Source: CAYNFQ01 sp964396715 (GTDB taxonomy: Bacteria; Patescibacteriota; Microgenomatia; Daviesbacterales; UBA10151). Taken from it: DNA of 56,739 bases. The stretch lies in the NCBI GenBank assembly GCA_964396715.1, contig CAYNFQ010000005.1, positions 1 to 56,739 of the forward strand, read 5' to 3'. Below the pieces are notes generated by a model that saw only the letters and a program-made list of their open reading frames with translations, ran no database searches and was not told the DNA's origin. The position numbers were made by a program, and so were the translations under genes. Below are positions 14,316 through 24,643 of this stretch, one piece after another. How positions within the stretch are numbered: the stretch's first letter is position 1; each line of letters starts with the position of its first letter.

Positions 14316-15404
14316 TTATAATACAATTCTCTCTTTTGGGGAATAGGTCATTTGCTTTAAACCGTTTTTTTCTATTACAAATAAATCCTCAATTCTTACT
14401 CCTCCAAAGCCTGGTAAATAAATTCCAGGTTCTATGGAAAAAACCATACCAGCTTTTAAAATGTCCTTACTTTTTGGAGATAAAGATGGGTGTTCATGTA
14501 CCTCAAGACCTATGCCATGTCCTAATGAATGAGGAATTGTTGGATAACCATGAGATGTGATATATTTTCTTGCTATCTTATCCACCTCCTTGGCCTTTAT
14601 TTCCTGCCCACTTTCTATTGCTGCCTTGATAAATTCCACTGCCTTTTGTTGGGCCTCTAAAACCACGTCATAAATCTTTTTCTGTCTCTCCGATGGTTTG
14701 CCAAAAAATATGGTTCTTGTCATATCCGAACAATATCCATCCATTTTTACCCCAAAGTCCAGTAAAATTAGCTTCTCGTTAATCGTTAATTGTTGATCAC
14801 CAGTTTGATGATGGGGAACAGAGGAGTTTTTCCCAAAAGCCACAATTGGCGGAAAAGAAATTGCAGCTCCATAACTTTTGATAAACTTTTCCAACTCCTG
14901 TGCTATTTCTTTTTCTGTAATCCCAACTTTAATCTGCTTAACAATATAATCAAATGCCAAATCCGAAGTCTGGCAAGCTTTTTTAATCTTTTTTATTTCC
15001 TCATCTGTCTTGATGGATCTTAAATGACCGGCACTAAAATGCTTAATATGTTTAAAATGCTTTTTAACTATTTTAAACTCTGCCACTGTTAAATTATCTT
15101 CCTCGATTCCCAATGTTTTAATTTCTTTTTTGTGCTTTTTAAAAAGCTTGTCTATTTGCTTTTCATTACCTCTCTCAAAAAGAGTCAGGTGGGAAACATC
15201 TCTTTTGATTACCTCCGAATATCTCCCATCTGTTATGATGTAGCCAAAACCACCGCCTACCAAAAGATAAGCTTCTCTTTCGTCTTTGGAAAAATTTGTA
15301 AAACCTGTCAGATATTCTATATTGGAAACAGAGGATATAAAAGCGGCATCAAGCTTGTCCGCTCTGATACTTTCTCGTAATTTCTGCACTCTTTTTCTAT
15401 ACAT
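14316..15404 (-). CDS. pepP: Xaa-Pro aminopeptidase, M24 family
   Basis: 362 residues. An N-terminal creatinase-like domain (about 1-130, with YLTGFTNFSKDEREAYLLV) precedes the pita-bread catalytic domain. Metal ligands are visible: DFGVKMDGYCSDMTRTIFF (two Asp), GHGIGLEVHEHPSL (His), SIEPGIYLPG (Glu) and GVRIEDL (Glu). Removes N-terminal residues before proline. Seven bp downstream of the large helicase-nuclease gene, so probably one operon. Confidence 0.92.
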   Translation of the reverse strand: MYRKRVQKLRESIRADKLDAAFISSVSNIEYLTGFTNFSKDEREAYLLVGGGFGYIITDGRYSEVIKRDVSHLTLFERGNEKQIDKLFKKHKKEIKTLGIEEDNLTVAEFKIVKKHFKHIKHFSAGHLRSIKTDEEIKKIKKACQTSDLAFDYIVKQIKVGITEKEIAQELEKFIKSYGAAISFPPIVAFGKNSSVPHHQTGDQQLTINEKLILLDFGVKMDGYCSDMTRTIFFGKPSERQKKIYDVVLEAQQKAVEFIKAAIESGQEIKAKEVDKIARKYITSHGYPTIPHSLGHGIGLEVHEHPSLSPKSKDILKAGMVFSIEPGIYLPGFGGVRIEDLFVIEKNGLKQMTYSPKERIVL

Positions 15405-15410
15405 ATAGTT

Positions 15411-18371
15411 TTAAAAACTCAATCTTCGTAACTTACAGTATTCACAATCTTTCTCTCCACACGTTTGGTCCCAAAAAGTAAGGTTGATTATTTGATCACC
15501 CACTGATTTTATGAGCTTTTCCAATTCTTTAACCTGGGTATCGGAAATGAAAAAAATCTCTGATTTAAACCTGCCTTTTTCATCCGGCTCTATGAAATCT
15601 ATTACTCCTTCAGTCATATTAAATAATCCGCTTTTATAGCGATCGAGCAAGAGTTTATAAAATACCAGCTGTCTTAAGTAATTATACTTTTTCTCATCTT
15701 TTGATCCATCAATTTGAGATCTGGATCTCGGCTTTCCGGTTTTAAAATCATGCACGCGCACTATATTGTCTCTGACAATCTCCACCATATCCAGCCGGCC
15801 ATTTAATATCAGCTGATCAGAAAATTTAACTCCCCTAATATGCATTTCACTTTGTAAATCCTTTGGCCAAGTCGGAATAATTTGATGGAAATAATTAATC
15901 AGTACCTTTTTGCCTTTTGCCACAAGCTCTTTGTAATCTGCTTTGGACAAAGCGCTTTTATCCAAAACTTCCAGATATTTATCAATCAATATTTTCTCAT
16001 TTATTTTTTTAAAATGTCTGACCTTTATAAAATAATCCAAAGCATGATGTATTGCCGTTCCGAAAATCAGGAATTTGCTTTTAACATCGGGGAGTGCTAC
16101 CAGATTTCTGAAAAAATATTTCCAGGGACATTCCAAAAAATTCCCCAAACCGGTAACAGACAATCCTTTCTCCAAAAATAAATTTTGTAGATATTTTTTA
16201 TTTTTGGCGCTGGTTTTTGTTGGATTACCAATTGCAAACAAATCTTTTTTGTCAAAACTTTTTTCAAATTTTGCCGCATCAATATATTCCAAAAATCGGG
16301 CATCAATTTCCTGCAAAAACTGGCTGGGCAATTGTTCCCTTCCTTCAATACCGATAGCAGCATAGGTTAAATAGATATTATTTTTGGCGCGAGTGATCCC
16401 CACATACAACAGCCTTCTTTCGTCTTCCAGCTTTTCAAAATCAATCTCTGCCTTGATATTTTCTCCTAAAAATTTCCAGGGGATAGCAATTTTTGCATCT
16501 TTCTTCCTGCTACCCCAACGGCTGTCAAAAAAATTGATAATAAAAACTGTTTCAAATTCCAATCCTTTCGATTTATGAACAGTCATCAGTCTGACTCCCC
16601 CATCCAAAGTTTTTTGATCCTTGGTGGAAATTGTTACTTTATGTTTTTTTGAAGTTTCCAAAAGATGTAAAAAATCAGACAAAGAAAACGCGGGATTTTT
16701 GTATGTATTTTGCTTGATCTGATTAAAAAGTGCCGTTAATTTATCTAACTCCTGGTACCTGTTCGGCTGAGATAAAACTTCTTTCATCAGTCCAGATTCG
16801 TCAATTATCTTTACAAATAAATCATCGAATGGAATATTCACAGAAAGTTTAATCCAGCCCTTATAGATTTGTAGAAAGGGGTTGAATTTTTCATTTTTTT
16901 TCAAGGCAGAGATAAAATCAATTTTTTCTTTTTTTGAAAAACTTATTGTTTTATATAAATCAAAAGGGTCAAACCCCAAAAAATCTATTTGCATCACCCT
17001 GGACAGATAATACTCATCAAAAGGATTTGCCAGAGATTCCAGGATTAGGATTAATTTCCTGATCTGGTCAGATTCCAAAACATCATCATCTGAGGAGATA
17101 ACAAACCTAATGCTCTTTTTATTTAAAACTTCAGCCGCAGGGTAAAGATCTGCATTCCTTCTTGATAAAACCGCAATCTCCGAAATATTGTTTCCTCTTT
17201 TGATCAAGCGTTCAATTTCTGCCGCAACATATTCATATTCCAGATTATAATCAGACAATTTGGCTATTTTTATCCTGGAACCTGTCTTTTTATTGTGCGA
17301 TGTTAAAGGCGCGGAAGGTAAAATATTGGCGCTGATATTTTTTTCAATAAGTGATGAGGCCGCATCCAAAATCGTCTGCTGCGACCGGTAATTTTTTTGC
17401 AGATTTATCAATTTCGCCCTTTGATATTTTTTTTTAAAATACAAAAAGTTCTCCAGAGATGCTCCCTGAAAACGGTATATTGCCTGGCTGATATCTCCCA
17501 CCACAAATAAATTAGGATTATCATAGTAAGAAGACAATAGCTCCACCAGTTTATTCTGGGCAGAATTTGTATCCTGATGTTCATCTATCAAAATATATTG
17601 GTATTTTTCCTGAAGACGCAAAGATAGATCTTTTTCTTTCTGTAAAACTTTTACAGCTTCCATCAGCATGTCGCTAAAGTCATACTTTTTCTCATCAAGC
17701 AAAGTCTGCTCATAAAATGCAAATATTTTTAAAAATTCGCGGCATTTCTCAATATCTTTTTTAAGACCAAGATATTTGCCTTTCATCTCACCCTTGTATT
17801 TACCCTTTTCATGATATAAATCTGAGGCAGATGCAGTTTCATCCTGCCATTTATTTAAAGCATCTTCCAGTTCCTTGCGGCTGAGCCCTTCCTTTTTTAA
17901 ATTGTTGATTGCGGATAAGATATCGCGAATATAATAGAGAGGATCTCCAAATGGACGCAGGATTTTAAAATCACCAATTTCAATTAATCTTTCCAAGATC
18001 TCGAGTTGTTCAATCTCTGTAATTGAATCAGCTGACAAAAGATAGGGGAATTCATCAGGATAATTTTTGATAATGTCGTTGGCAAACGAGTGAAATGTTG
18101 AAATCTCGACTCTGAATGCGGGAGTTCCAATAATCTCAGCCAGTCTTTTTCTCATTTCATATGATGCTGATTCGGAAAAGGTTAGGGCCAGAATATTTTC
18201 AGGATTAATCTGTGTTTTGAGTAAAATGTTTGCAATTCTAAGAGTTAAAATTTGAGTTTTGCCTGTACCGGGACCGGCAAGTACCATCACAGGGCCCTCA
18301 ATTTCATCAACTGCTTCTTTCTGCTGAGGATTTAAACTTTTATATGCGGCTTTAAATTCATTTGTTATCAT
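15411..18371 (-). CDS. UvrD-like helicase fused to a RecB-type PD-(D/E)XK nuclease
   Basis: 986 residues. SF1 helicase motifs: LNPQQKEAV, GPGTGKTQ (Walker A), DEHQDTNSAQ, GDISQAIYRFQGAS, NYRSQQTI, TVHKSKGLEFETVF, YVGITRAKNN. The C-terminal ~260 residues form a nuclease: FLECPWKYFFRNL, HHALDYF, RLDMVEI, VHDFKTGKPRS (Asp and Lys) and a Cys cluster CGEKDCEYCK, as in the AddB/RecB Fe-S nuclease group. Likely acts alone as an end-processing enzyme in double-strand break repair. It overlaps the DUF2130 gene by 14 bp. Confidence 0.9.
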   Translation of the reverse strand: MITNEFKAAYKSLNPQQKEAVDEIEGPVMVLAGPGTGKTQILTLRIANILLKTQINPENILALTFSESASYEMRKRLAEIIGTPAFRVEISTFHSFANDIIKNYPDEFPYLLSADSITEIEQLEILERLIEIGDFKILRPFGDPLYYIRDILSAINNLKKEGLSRKELEDALNKWQDETASASDLYHEKGKYKGEMKGKYLGLKKDIEKCREFLKIFAFYEQTLLDEKKYDFSDMLMEAVKVLQKEKDLSLRLQEKYQYILIDEHQDTNSAQNKLVELLSSYYDNPNLFVVGDISQAIYRFQGASLENFLYFKKKYQRAKLINLQKNYRSQQTILDAASSLIEKNISANILPSAPLTSHNKKTGSRIKIAKLSDYNLEYEYVAAEIERLIKRGNNISEIAVLSRRNADLYPAAEVLNKKSIRFVISSDDDVLESDQIRKLILILESLANPFDEYYLSRVMQIDFLGFDPFDLYKTISFSKKEKIDFISALKKNEKFNPFLQIYKGWIKLSVNIPFDDLFVKIIDESGLMKEVLSQPNRYQELDKLTALFNQIKQNTYKNPAFSLSDFLHLLETSKKHKVTISTKDQKTLDGGVRLMTVHKSKGLEFETVFIINFFDSRWGSRKKDAKIAIPWKFLGENIKAEIDFEKLEDERRLLYVGITRAKNNIYLTYAAIGIEGREQLPSQFLQEIDARFLEYIDAAKFEKSFDKKDLFAIGNPTKTSAKNKKYLQNLFLEKGLSVTGLGNFLECPWKYFFRNLVALPDVKSKFLIFGTAIHHALDYFIKVRHFKKINEKILIDKYLEVLDKSALSKADYKELVAKGKKVLINYFHQIIPTWPKDLQSEMHIRGVKFSDQLILNGRLDMVEIVRDNIVRVHDFKTGKPRSRSQIDGSKDEKKYNYLRQLVFYKLLLDRYKSGLFNMTEGVIDFIEPDEKGRFKSEIFFISDTQVKELEKLIKSVGDQIINLTFWDQTCGEKDCEYCKLRRLSF

Positions 18372-19542
18372 TTAATTCTGTGACTAATGACAAATTATTT
18401 TCTTCTAGTCCTTCCGCAAGCTCAAAACTCTTAATTGTAGGGAGCGCGCGACCAACCATTGATTGCAAATCTCCATACATACCATAGGTCTGATCTATAA
18501 TTCTACGTATGTCCTTCTCCTCTCTACCCCATTTAGCATTGAACCATCTTTTTTCTTTTTCTAATTCACCTTGCAAATTACTGAAGGCTTCAATTATAGC
18601 CTCTACTCTATTTTTAAATTCTGCTCCAGTGAAATATTGATATAGAATCTCCTTTTTTTCCTGTTTCTCCTGACCAGATATTTTTTCTTTTTCGTGATTG
18701 ATACTAATAAGACTAAACCTGAGAGCAAATGCTAGAGGAATTACAAATTGCCAAGTAGTCAACCATACGCCTTCTCTATAAGTAAAAGAATCTAAACCAT
18801 TTGGTTTGTTAATGGTTACCAATACCGCCAAATCATAATTTTTGGCCCTTTGGTCTTCTTTTAGTTTTGAGGGCCAATCATTTTTCCATTGAGCATTCTT
18901 TGATTCCCAAAGGATAGTCCCACTTTTTCTTCCTCGTTTATCAATAACTTCATGAATAATGTCTGCTCCGCGTTCCCCTTTCTTAACTTCTTGTATTATA
19001 TCTTGAGGAAATTCATTAATCAGAATACGTTCTAATTCTAATTCAATTACTTCCCCTTGAATTTGTTGAGAACCTTGCTGAATCTTATTTTTAAGTTCAT
19101 CTATTTGTTTCAATGCATCATTAAGTTTTTTATCTTTTTCTAAAATTTTTGTTTGATTTTCCTCATCCGCCTGTCTTCTGGCTTCTTTTTTAGCATTGTC
19201 TTCTGCCTCCATAAGCTTTTTTTTCATTTCGATCTCTCTCTCGTCATCCTTCGCTCTAAGTTTTCTTATTTCATTTAACATTTCATCAATTTGTGAAATT
19301 AGTTTTTTGTTTCTTCCTTTTTCGTCTTCGTTTTCCTTCTGAAGATTTATCACTTGTTGTTGAAACTTTTCTTCCATCTGCTTCTGCGCATTCTCTTCTC
19401 CCGTCTTTCTTGCGTTTTCAATATCAATTTGGTGCTTAGCTTCTTCTGAAACTCTTATTCGTTCTTCAATTTGATGGGTTAAAGCTTCTGATATTTCTAT
19501 CTCTGTACCACACTTTTTACACTTAATAGTTTGTTTATCCAT
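18358..19542 (-). CDS. DUF2130 coiled-coil protein
   Basis: 394 residues. The N-terminus has a CKKCGTEI zinc-knuckle-like motif, then a long charged coiled coil (about 30-170), then the DUF2130 domain (about 180-390) with FPQDIIQEVKKGERGADIIH, GTILWESKNAQWKNDWPSKL and the C-terminal YGMYGDLQSMVGRALP. The WESKN/WPSKLKEDQ stretch resembles restriction-endonuclease-like folds, so a DNA-end role with the helicase-nuclease downstream is reasonable but unproven. Co-directional and overlapping with that gene. Confidence 0.85.
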   Translation of the reverse strand: MDKQTIKCKKCGTEIEISEALTHQIEERIRVSEEAKHQIDIENARKTGEENAQKQMEEKFQQQVINLQKENEDEKGRNKKLISQIDEMLNEIRKLRAKDDEREIEMKKKLMEAEDNAKKEARRQADEENQTKILEKDKKLNDALKQIDELKNKIQQGSQQIQGEVIELELERILINEFPQDIIQEVKKGERGADIIHEVIDKRGRKSGTILWESKNAQWKNDWPSKLKEDQRAKNYDLAVLVTINKPNGLDSFTYREGVWLTTWQFVIPLAFALRFSLISINHEKEKISGQEKQEKKEILYQYFTGAEFKNRVEAIIEAFSNLQGELEKEKRWFNAKWGREEKDIRRIIDQTYGMYGDLQSMVGRALPTIKSFELAEGLEENNLSLVTELNDNK

Positions 19543-19585
19543 AACGTGGGTATTTTACCACGATAAAAATTGTTAAGATATATCT

Positions 19586-19969
19586 ATGGTCAAAATATTG
19601 ATAGTAATTCTGCCTGCCTTAATTTTTTGGGGGATTTTTGTTTATGTAGTTTTCCAAATTCCCTATCCGGAGAATATAACCCAGGCAAATCCAACCCAGC
19701 TTGTTGGTTTTTTTATCCCATTATATTTGGCAATAACTTTTACTTTAAAGGCTTTTCTTAAAAATATTTTTATTTCCGGATCCATTTCTTTGGGGTTATT
19801 ACTCCTGCTTATTCTGAAAGCTTTAGATTCTTTAAATCTGGTGACAGGGGTTTTAGTAATAATTTCTGTTGTACTTTTAGTCAGTTATTTTGGCAAAATG
19901 AAAAAGAAAAGTTTGACTAAACTACCAAAAATTTCTAAAATAACACACTTACGGAGAAGGTATGAATAA
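19586..19969 (+). CDS. Small integral membrane protein
   Basis: 127 residues with four hydrophobic stretches (about 4-24, 38-57, 62-80, 85-104) and a basic tail (KMKKKSLTKLPKISKITHLRRRYE). The -10 TAAGAT (19574-19579) precedes the ATG by 6 nt. It overlaps metG by 8 bp and is the first gene of the metG-yfiH-tatD operon. Function unknown. Confidence 0.65.
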   Translation: MVKILIVILPALIFWGIFVYVVFQIPYPENITQANPTQLVGFFIPLYLAITFTLKAFLKNIFISGSISLGLLLLLILKALDSLNLVTGVLVIISVVLLVSYFGKMKKKSLTKLPKISKITHLRRRYE

Positions 19970-21368
19970 ATTTTTTGCAACAACACCTATATATTATGTG
20001 AATGATGTACCCCATCTTGGTCATGCATATCCTACAATAGCGGCTGATGTTCTAACGCGCTACTGGGCTCACAAAGGTTACGATGCAAAACTCTTAACTG
20101 GTACAGATGAACATGGAGCAAAAATAGCCCAAGCAGCTAAAGAACATGGTAAAGAACCTAAGGATTATGCAGATGAAATTTCAGAAAAATTCAAACAAGC
20201 TTGGAAAAATTTAAATATTAACTATGTGAGATTTATTAGAACTACTGATGATGATCATATCAAAATCGCCCAAGCATTCTTGCAAAAACTTTATGACAAA
20301 GGTGCAATTGATCCAAAGCCAAGGCTCTATAAAGGCCTTTACTGTATTTCTTGTGAGAAATTCTGGGCTAAAGAAGATTTAAAGGATGGATTATGTCCAG
20401 ATCATCTCAAACCTCCTGTTGAACATTCAGAAGAAAATTATTATTTCAGACTTAGTAAATATAAAAAAAGACTGATTGCTCTTATTAACAATGAAGGTGG
20501 TAAAAAAATTGAAGTCTTACCCGTAAAAAGACAACACGAAATTTTGAGTAAACTAGAACGAGGACTTGAAGATATTTCTATATCAAGAGCAAATCTGGAA
20601 TGGGGTATTCCATTACCATTTGATAAAAATCATACTTCCTATGTTTGGATTGAGGCTTTAATAAATTATTATACTTATGGGTCACAAAATAATTATTGGC
20701 CAGCAGATCTCCATTTGGTGGGAAAAGACATTTTATGGTTCCATAGTGTAGTGTGGCCTGCTATGTTACTGGCTATCGGTGAAGATTTACCCAGAAAAAT
20801 TTTTGCTCATGGATTTTTTACTATAAACGGACAGAAGATGTCCAAAACCATCGGTAATGTTATCCATCCAGATGATTTAGTAAAAAAATATGGTGTTGAT
20901 GGAGCAAGATATGTTTTACTTGCTGCATTTCCATTTGGGGAGGATGGAGATTTTTCTTGGGATTTATTTGACAGAATTTATAATGCAGATCTTGCAAACG
21001 GATTAGGTAATTTAGTGGGAAGGGTAGCTATGTTATGCCAAAAAAATAATCTTGCAATACCTTCAAATCCTATTGAGCAAGAATTGAAAGACAAAGTCAA
21101 GTGGCAATTATTCTTCAACGATTTAAACTTCTTTGGTGCTATTGAATATTTAAAATTACAAATACAGGAAGATGATAAAAAGATAAATGAAGAAAAGCCA
21201 TGGGAACTGGAAGGTGAAAAAGCAAAAATTGTTTTAGAAGATCTAGTAAAAAGAATTCAGGCCATAGGATATAATCTTCAACCCTTTTTACCCCAGACAG
21301 CAGAAAAAATATTAAAACAATTCTCAGGTAAAATTAAATCATCTGCTCCACTTTTCCCCAGGATATGA
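19962..21368 (+). CDS. metG: Methionyl-tRNA synthetase
   Basis: 468 residues. Signature PHLGHAYP (HIGH), a connective-peptide zinc site beginning CISCEKFW with a second half containing CPDH, and KMSKTIGN (KMSKS). The anticodon-binding helical domain is present (to about 460), but the C-terminal tRNA-binding OB domain found in many bacterial enzymes is missing, as is common in reduced genomes. Charges initiator and elongator tRNA-Met. Confidence 0.95.
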   Translation: MNKFFATTPIYYVNDVPHLGHAYPTIAADVLTRYWAHKGYDAKLLTGTDEHGAKIAQAAKEHGKEPKDYADEISEKFKQAWKNLNINYVRFIRTTDDDHIKIAQAFLQKLYDKGAIDPKPRLYKGLYCISCEKFWAKEDLKDGLCPDHLKPPVEHSEENYYFRLSKYKKRLIALINNEGGKKIEVLPVKRQHEILSKLERGLEDISISRANLEWGIPLPFDKNHTSYVWIEALINYYTYGSQNNYWPADLHLVGKDILWFHSVVWPAMLLAIGEDLPRKIFAHGFFTINGQKMSKTIGNVIHPDDLVKKYGVDGARYVLLAAFPFGEDGDFSWDLFDRIYNADLANGLGNLVGRVAMLCQKNNLAIPSNPIEQELKDKVKWQLFFNDLNFFGAIEYLKLQIQEDDKKINEEKPWELEGEKAKIVLEDLVKRIQAIGYNLQPFLPQTAEKILKQFSGKIKSSAPLFPRI

Positions 21369-21964
21369 TTTTAGTCTCGTCTAAAGTTTCTGATGGAAAT
21401 ATGTCCATATATTATGGAAGTCCGAAAAAAGCTTTAGCAAACAGGGAAAAGTTTTTTAAAAAAATTAAAATAAATCCTAAAAAACTAGCTGAAGTCAAAC
21501 AAATTCATGGAAACAAGGTTATAAAAATAGACAATGTTCCATTAGAAATTATAGAGGCAGATGGGTTAATAACCAATAAAGATATTTATTTAATGATAAA
21601 AGTGGCAGATTGCATGGCTATTTCTTTTTATGATAAGGCACATAAAGCTATTGGATTAATCCATGTAGGATATAGAGGCCTAGATAATGGAATTATTAAA
21701 AAAGCCATCAAAAGCCTTGAGAAAAATTACAAAACAAATCCTAAAGCTTTAATAGTGAAATTTGGCCCATCAATTGGGCCCTGCCACTACCGTTTGGATA
21801 TTTGGAAAGAAGCTGAAAAGCAATTAATAAAGACTGGGGTATTACCAGAAAATATAGACAATCCCAAAATCTGTACTTATGAGAATAAGAATTATTTTTC
21901 TCATAGAAGATCCGTGGATAAAAACCAACCAGAAGGAAGATTTGTTACAATATTTGGACTGTAA
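21365..21964 (+). CDS. YfiH/LACC1-family purine nucleoside phosphorylase (laccase domain)
   Basis: 199 residues: KQIHGNKVI, VKVADCMAISF, IHVGYRGLDNG and FGPSIGPCHY supply the His/Cys zinc site of the former DUF152 family. Members act on adenosine and methylthioadenosine, releasing the base by phosphorolysis. A role in adenosine salvage would fit the SAM-salvage genes at 41-46 kb (inference). Overlaps metG by 4 bp. Confidence 0.85.
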   Translation: MILVSSKVSDGNMSIYYGSPKKALANREKFFKKIKINPKKLAEVKQIHGNKVIKIDNVPLEIIEADGLITNKDIYLMIKVADCMAISFYDKAHKAIGLIHVGYRGLDNGIIKKAIKSLEKNYKTNPKALIVKFGPSIGPCHYRLDIWKEAEKQLIKTGVLPENIDNPKICTYENKNYFSHRRSVDKNQPEGRFVTIFGL

Positions 21965-22821
21965 TGTTAATTGATACACATGCCCATTTATATTGGCCAG
22001 GTTATGAGAAAGATCTTGGCGAGGTTATACAACACTGCCTCGAGGCAGAGGTAACCACTATTATTAATGTTGGAGTTGATGTACAGTTATCCCAAAAAGC
22101 AGCAGAATTCACTTCAGATAAAATCAAGTTTTACTCAACTATTGGCATTCATCCACATGAAGCAGTTAAATATAAAAGTGACAAGGCACAAGTAACAAGT
22201 AACAAGTTAAGAAAAGATGCTGAGGAGTTAGAAAATATTTATAGAAAAAATCCAGCAAAAGTTGTGGCGGTTGGAGAATGTGGTCTGGATTACTTTTTTG
22301 ATCATCCTGGCTTACTCCCTAACTCTATCTCGATAAACCAGGCCAAGAAGCTGCAACGCCAGTTGTTTCAGGCTCAAATTGATCTGGCCAAAAAACTAAA
22401 TTTACCTTTGATAGTACATTGTCGTGATGACAGATCAAAAAATCCTGAAAATAGTGAGGCTTGGGATGAAGTTTTAGAAATGGTAGGCAACCATCCTACT
22501 ATTTTGCATTGCTATAGTGGGTTGATACATACTACAAAATACATTCTACATACTACTAACTTACTTGTTTCTTTTGCCGCCACAATTACCTATCCAAAAA
22601 ATGAATATTTGCGGGAAGCTGTTAAACTTTTGCCTCTGGAAAAAATCGTCCTGGAAACAGATTGTCCATTCCTCCCTCCTCAGAGCAAAAGAGGCCAGCG
22701 CAATGAACCGGCCAATGTTCTAGAAGTTACCCAACTGATTGCCGAACTAAAAAATGTCTCTTTGGAAGAAGTTTGTGATCAAACCACTACTAACGTCAAA
22801 AAAATTTTCCAACTCTCTTGA
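21964..22821 (+). CDS. tatD: TatD-family metal-dependent deoxyribonuclease
   Basis: 285 residues of amidohydrolase-type TIM barrel: DTHAHLYW, GECGLDYFFDH, LIVHCRDD, LHCYSG and ETDCPFLPP carry the metal ligands. TatD enzymes are 3'-5' exonucleases in repair and quality control. Codons around 77-85 contain a small tandem AAGTGACAAG/AAGTAACAAG repeat, encoding KSDKAQVTSNK. Shares one base with the yfiH stop codon. Confidence 0.9.
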   Translation: MLIDTHAHLYWPGYEKDLGEVIQHCLEAEVTTIINVGVDVQLSQKAAEFTSDKIKFYSTIGIHPHEAVKYKSDKAQVTSNKLRKDAEELENIYRKNPAKVVAVGECGLDYFFDHPGLLPNSISINQAKKLQRQLFQAQIDLAKKLNLPLIVHCRDDRSKNPENSEAWDEVLEMVGNHPTILHCYSGLIHTTKYILHTTNLLVSFAATITYPKNEYLREAVKLLPLEKIVLETDCPFLPPQSKRGQRNEPANVLEVTQLIAELKNVSLEEVCDQTTTNVKKIFQLS

Positions 22822-22862
22822 GTTGCTTTCTTACCTCAAACTGAGTAAACTTAACCATACTA

Positions 22863-24638
22863 ATGAGGATCATTTTGGTCTTTTTTATTGGTTTTTTATC
22901 GTTTTTTTATATCTCTGAAATCATCAAAAGGATCTTAGGAGAGATCAGGTATTCTATATTTGGCCTGATATTTATCATATCAGGTTTTTTAATGGGCTTT
23001 TTTGGCAGGAATTTCTTTCCAGGAGGGGTGAATCTTTTAACCTCTTTTTTCCTGATTGGTGCTGGGCTGGGGATTATTATCCACCATCTCCTTTCCAAAA
23101 GATTTATTTTATTTAAAGAGTTGGAAAAAGAATTTGTCTTAAAGCATGAAAGTGCCTTTGAAAGGCTTCTGGAAATTCTGCCTGGCAGTCTAACCTGGCT
23201 GGCATTAACCTCTCCTATCTGGCTTTCCTTTACCCTACCCTATGCTGTGGCCTATTTAATTTTAATTGCCGATGTATATTGGCTTCTGAACGCTTTAAAA
23301 ATTGGTGTTCTGATAATAATAGGTTATCAAAAAATGGAACGGGCAAAACAAGAGGACTGGGTTAATCTTTTGCAAAAAGATTTTCCAAAAGAATGGAAAA
23401 AATATTACCATCTAATTTTAATTCCCACCTACAAAGAAGCTTTATACATTCTTGCGCCTACTTTTGAGGCAATAATTAATAGCCAATATCCCAAAGAAAA
23501 AATATTGATTGCTGTTGGTTTTGAACAAAGAGATGATCCTGATAAAATTAAAAAGACCCAAAAATATCTTAAAAAAATTGAAGGAAAAATCGGTGGGGTA
23601 TTTACCACAATCCACCCATACGACCTGGCAGGTGAAGTTGCGGGACAGGGTTCAAACAAAAACTGGATGATTAAACATATCCTGCCAAAACTTAAGCAAA
23701 AAGGAGTGAAGATTGATGATGTTTTTGTGACCACTTTGGATGCTGATTTTGTCATCCATCCGCAATTTTTAGCAGGAGCTCTGCACAAATATTTAACCCT
23801 TCCCCAAAACAAGCGGGATCAAAGAAGCTTTACCGGAGTCTTTTTGTACCACAACAACTACTGGCAAGCCCCCACCCCCATGCGGCTGATGGCAACCGGC
23901 ACCAGCTTTTGGCAACTGGCTGAAATGGTGGGATCAGATAAGTATATCAACTATTCATCAATGTCAATTTCCCTAAAAAGCCTCTTGGATATCGGACTTT
24001 GGCTTCCGGATAAGGTGAATGATGATTCAGGATTTTACTGGAAAGCATATTATCACTTCAAGGGAGCTTACAAAGTCATCCCCCATTTTTTGCCGATTTC
24101 CGCAGACGCGGTTCAGGATACTACTCTTTTAAAAACTTTCCAAAACCAGTATTTACAGATCAAGCGGTGGGCCTACGGTGTTGAACACATTCCTTTTATT
24201 GTTAAACAATATTTTAAAAACGAGGGCGATTTTTGGGATAAAACCGATAAACTGCTTTTTAAAATCTGGGGAGATTTAAAGTGGGGATTTTTGGCCATCT
24301 TTGTCACCTTCGGCAGTTTACTGATACCACTGGTAAATCCCCAGTTTAAAGTATCTGTCTTGTCTGTAAATTTGCCCATTATTTCTTCCTGGATCTTAAC
24401 TGCCGCCTTTTTAGGACTTTTTGCCACAATTTACGTCCATGAAAAAACAGCGCCAAAAAGGCCAAAAGAGTGGTCTTTTTTTAAAAGGGTTTGGTCGTAT
24501 ATGCAGTGGGTTTTGGTGCCGATTATTTTAATCACCATTTCATCTTTGCCTGCAATTGATGCCCAAACTTCTTTAATGTTTGGGAAACGTTTGGAGTTTA
24601 GGGTAACCAACAAGGCACGGCTGCTGCAAAAGGTATAA
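22863..24638 (+). CDS. Membrane glycosyltransferase, family 2
   Basis: 591 residues. Helices at about 1-20, 25-45, 53-75, 115-150 precede a GT2 domain: HLILIPTYKEALYILAP (about 183), VTTLDADFVIHP (DXD, about 290) and QIKRWAYGVEH (QXXRW, about 435). Three or more helices follow. The QXXRW motif points to a processive or polyprenyl-phosphate sugar transferase. First gene of a four-gene surface-glycan cluster with the WecA-like and UbiA-like genes. Confidence 0.85.
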   Translation: MRIILVFFIGFLSFFYISEIIKRILGEIRYSIFGLIFIISGFLMGFFGRNFFPGGVNLLTSFFLIGAGLGIIIHHLLSKRFILFKELEKEFVLKHESAFERLLEILPGSLTWLALTSPIWLSFTLPYAVAYLILIADVYWLLNALKIGVLIIIGYQKMERAKQEDWVNLLQKDFPKEWKKYYHLILIPTYKEALYILAPTFEAIINSQYPKEKILIAVGFEQRDDPDKIKKTQKYLKKIEGKIGGVFTTIHPYDLAGEVAGQGSNKNWMIKHILPKLKQKGVKIDDVFVTTLDADFVIHPQFLAGALHKYLTLPQNKRDQRSFTGVFLYHNNYWQAPTPMRLMATGTSFWQLAEMVGSDKYINYSSMSISLKSLLDIGLWLPDKVNDDSGFYWKAYYHFKGAYKVIPHFLPISADAVQDTTLLKTFQNQYLQIKRWAYGVEHIPFIVKQYFKNEGDFWDKTDKLLFKIWGDLKWGFLAIFVTFGSLLIPLVNPQFKVSVLSVNLPIISSWILTAAFLGLFATIYVHEKTAPKRPKEWSFFKRVWSYMQWVLVPIILITISSLPAIDAQTSLMFGKRLEFRVTNKARLLQKV

Positions 24639-24643
24639 AAATT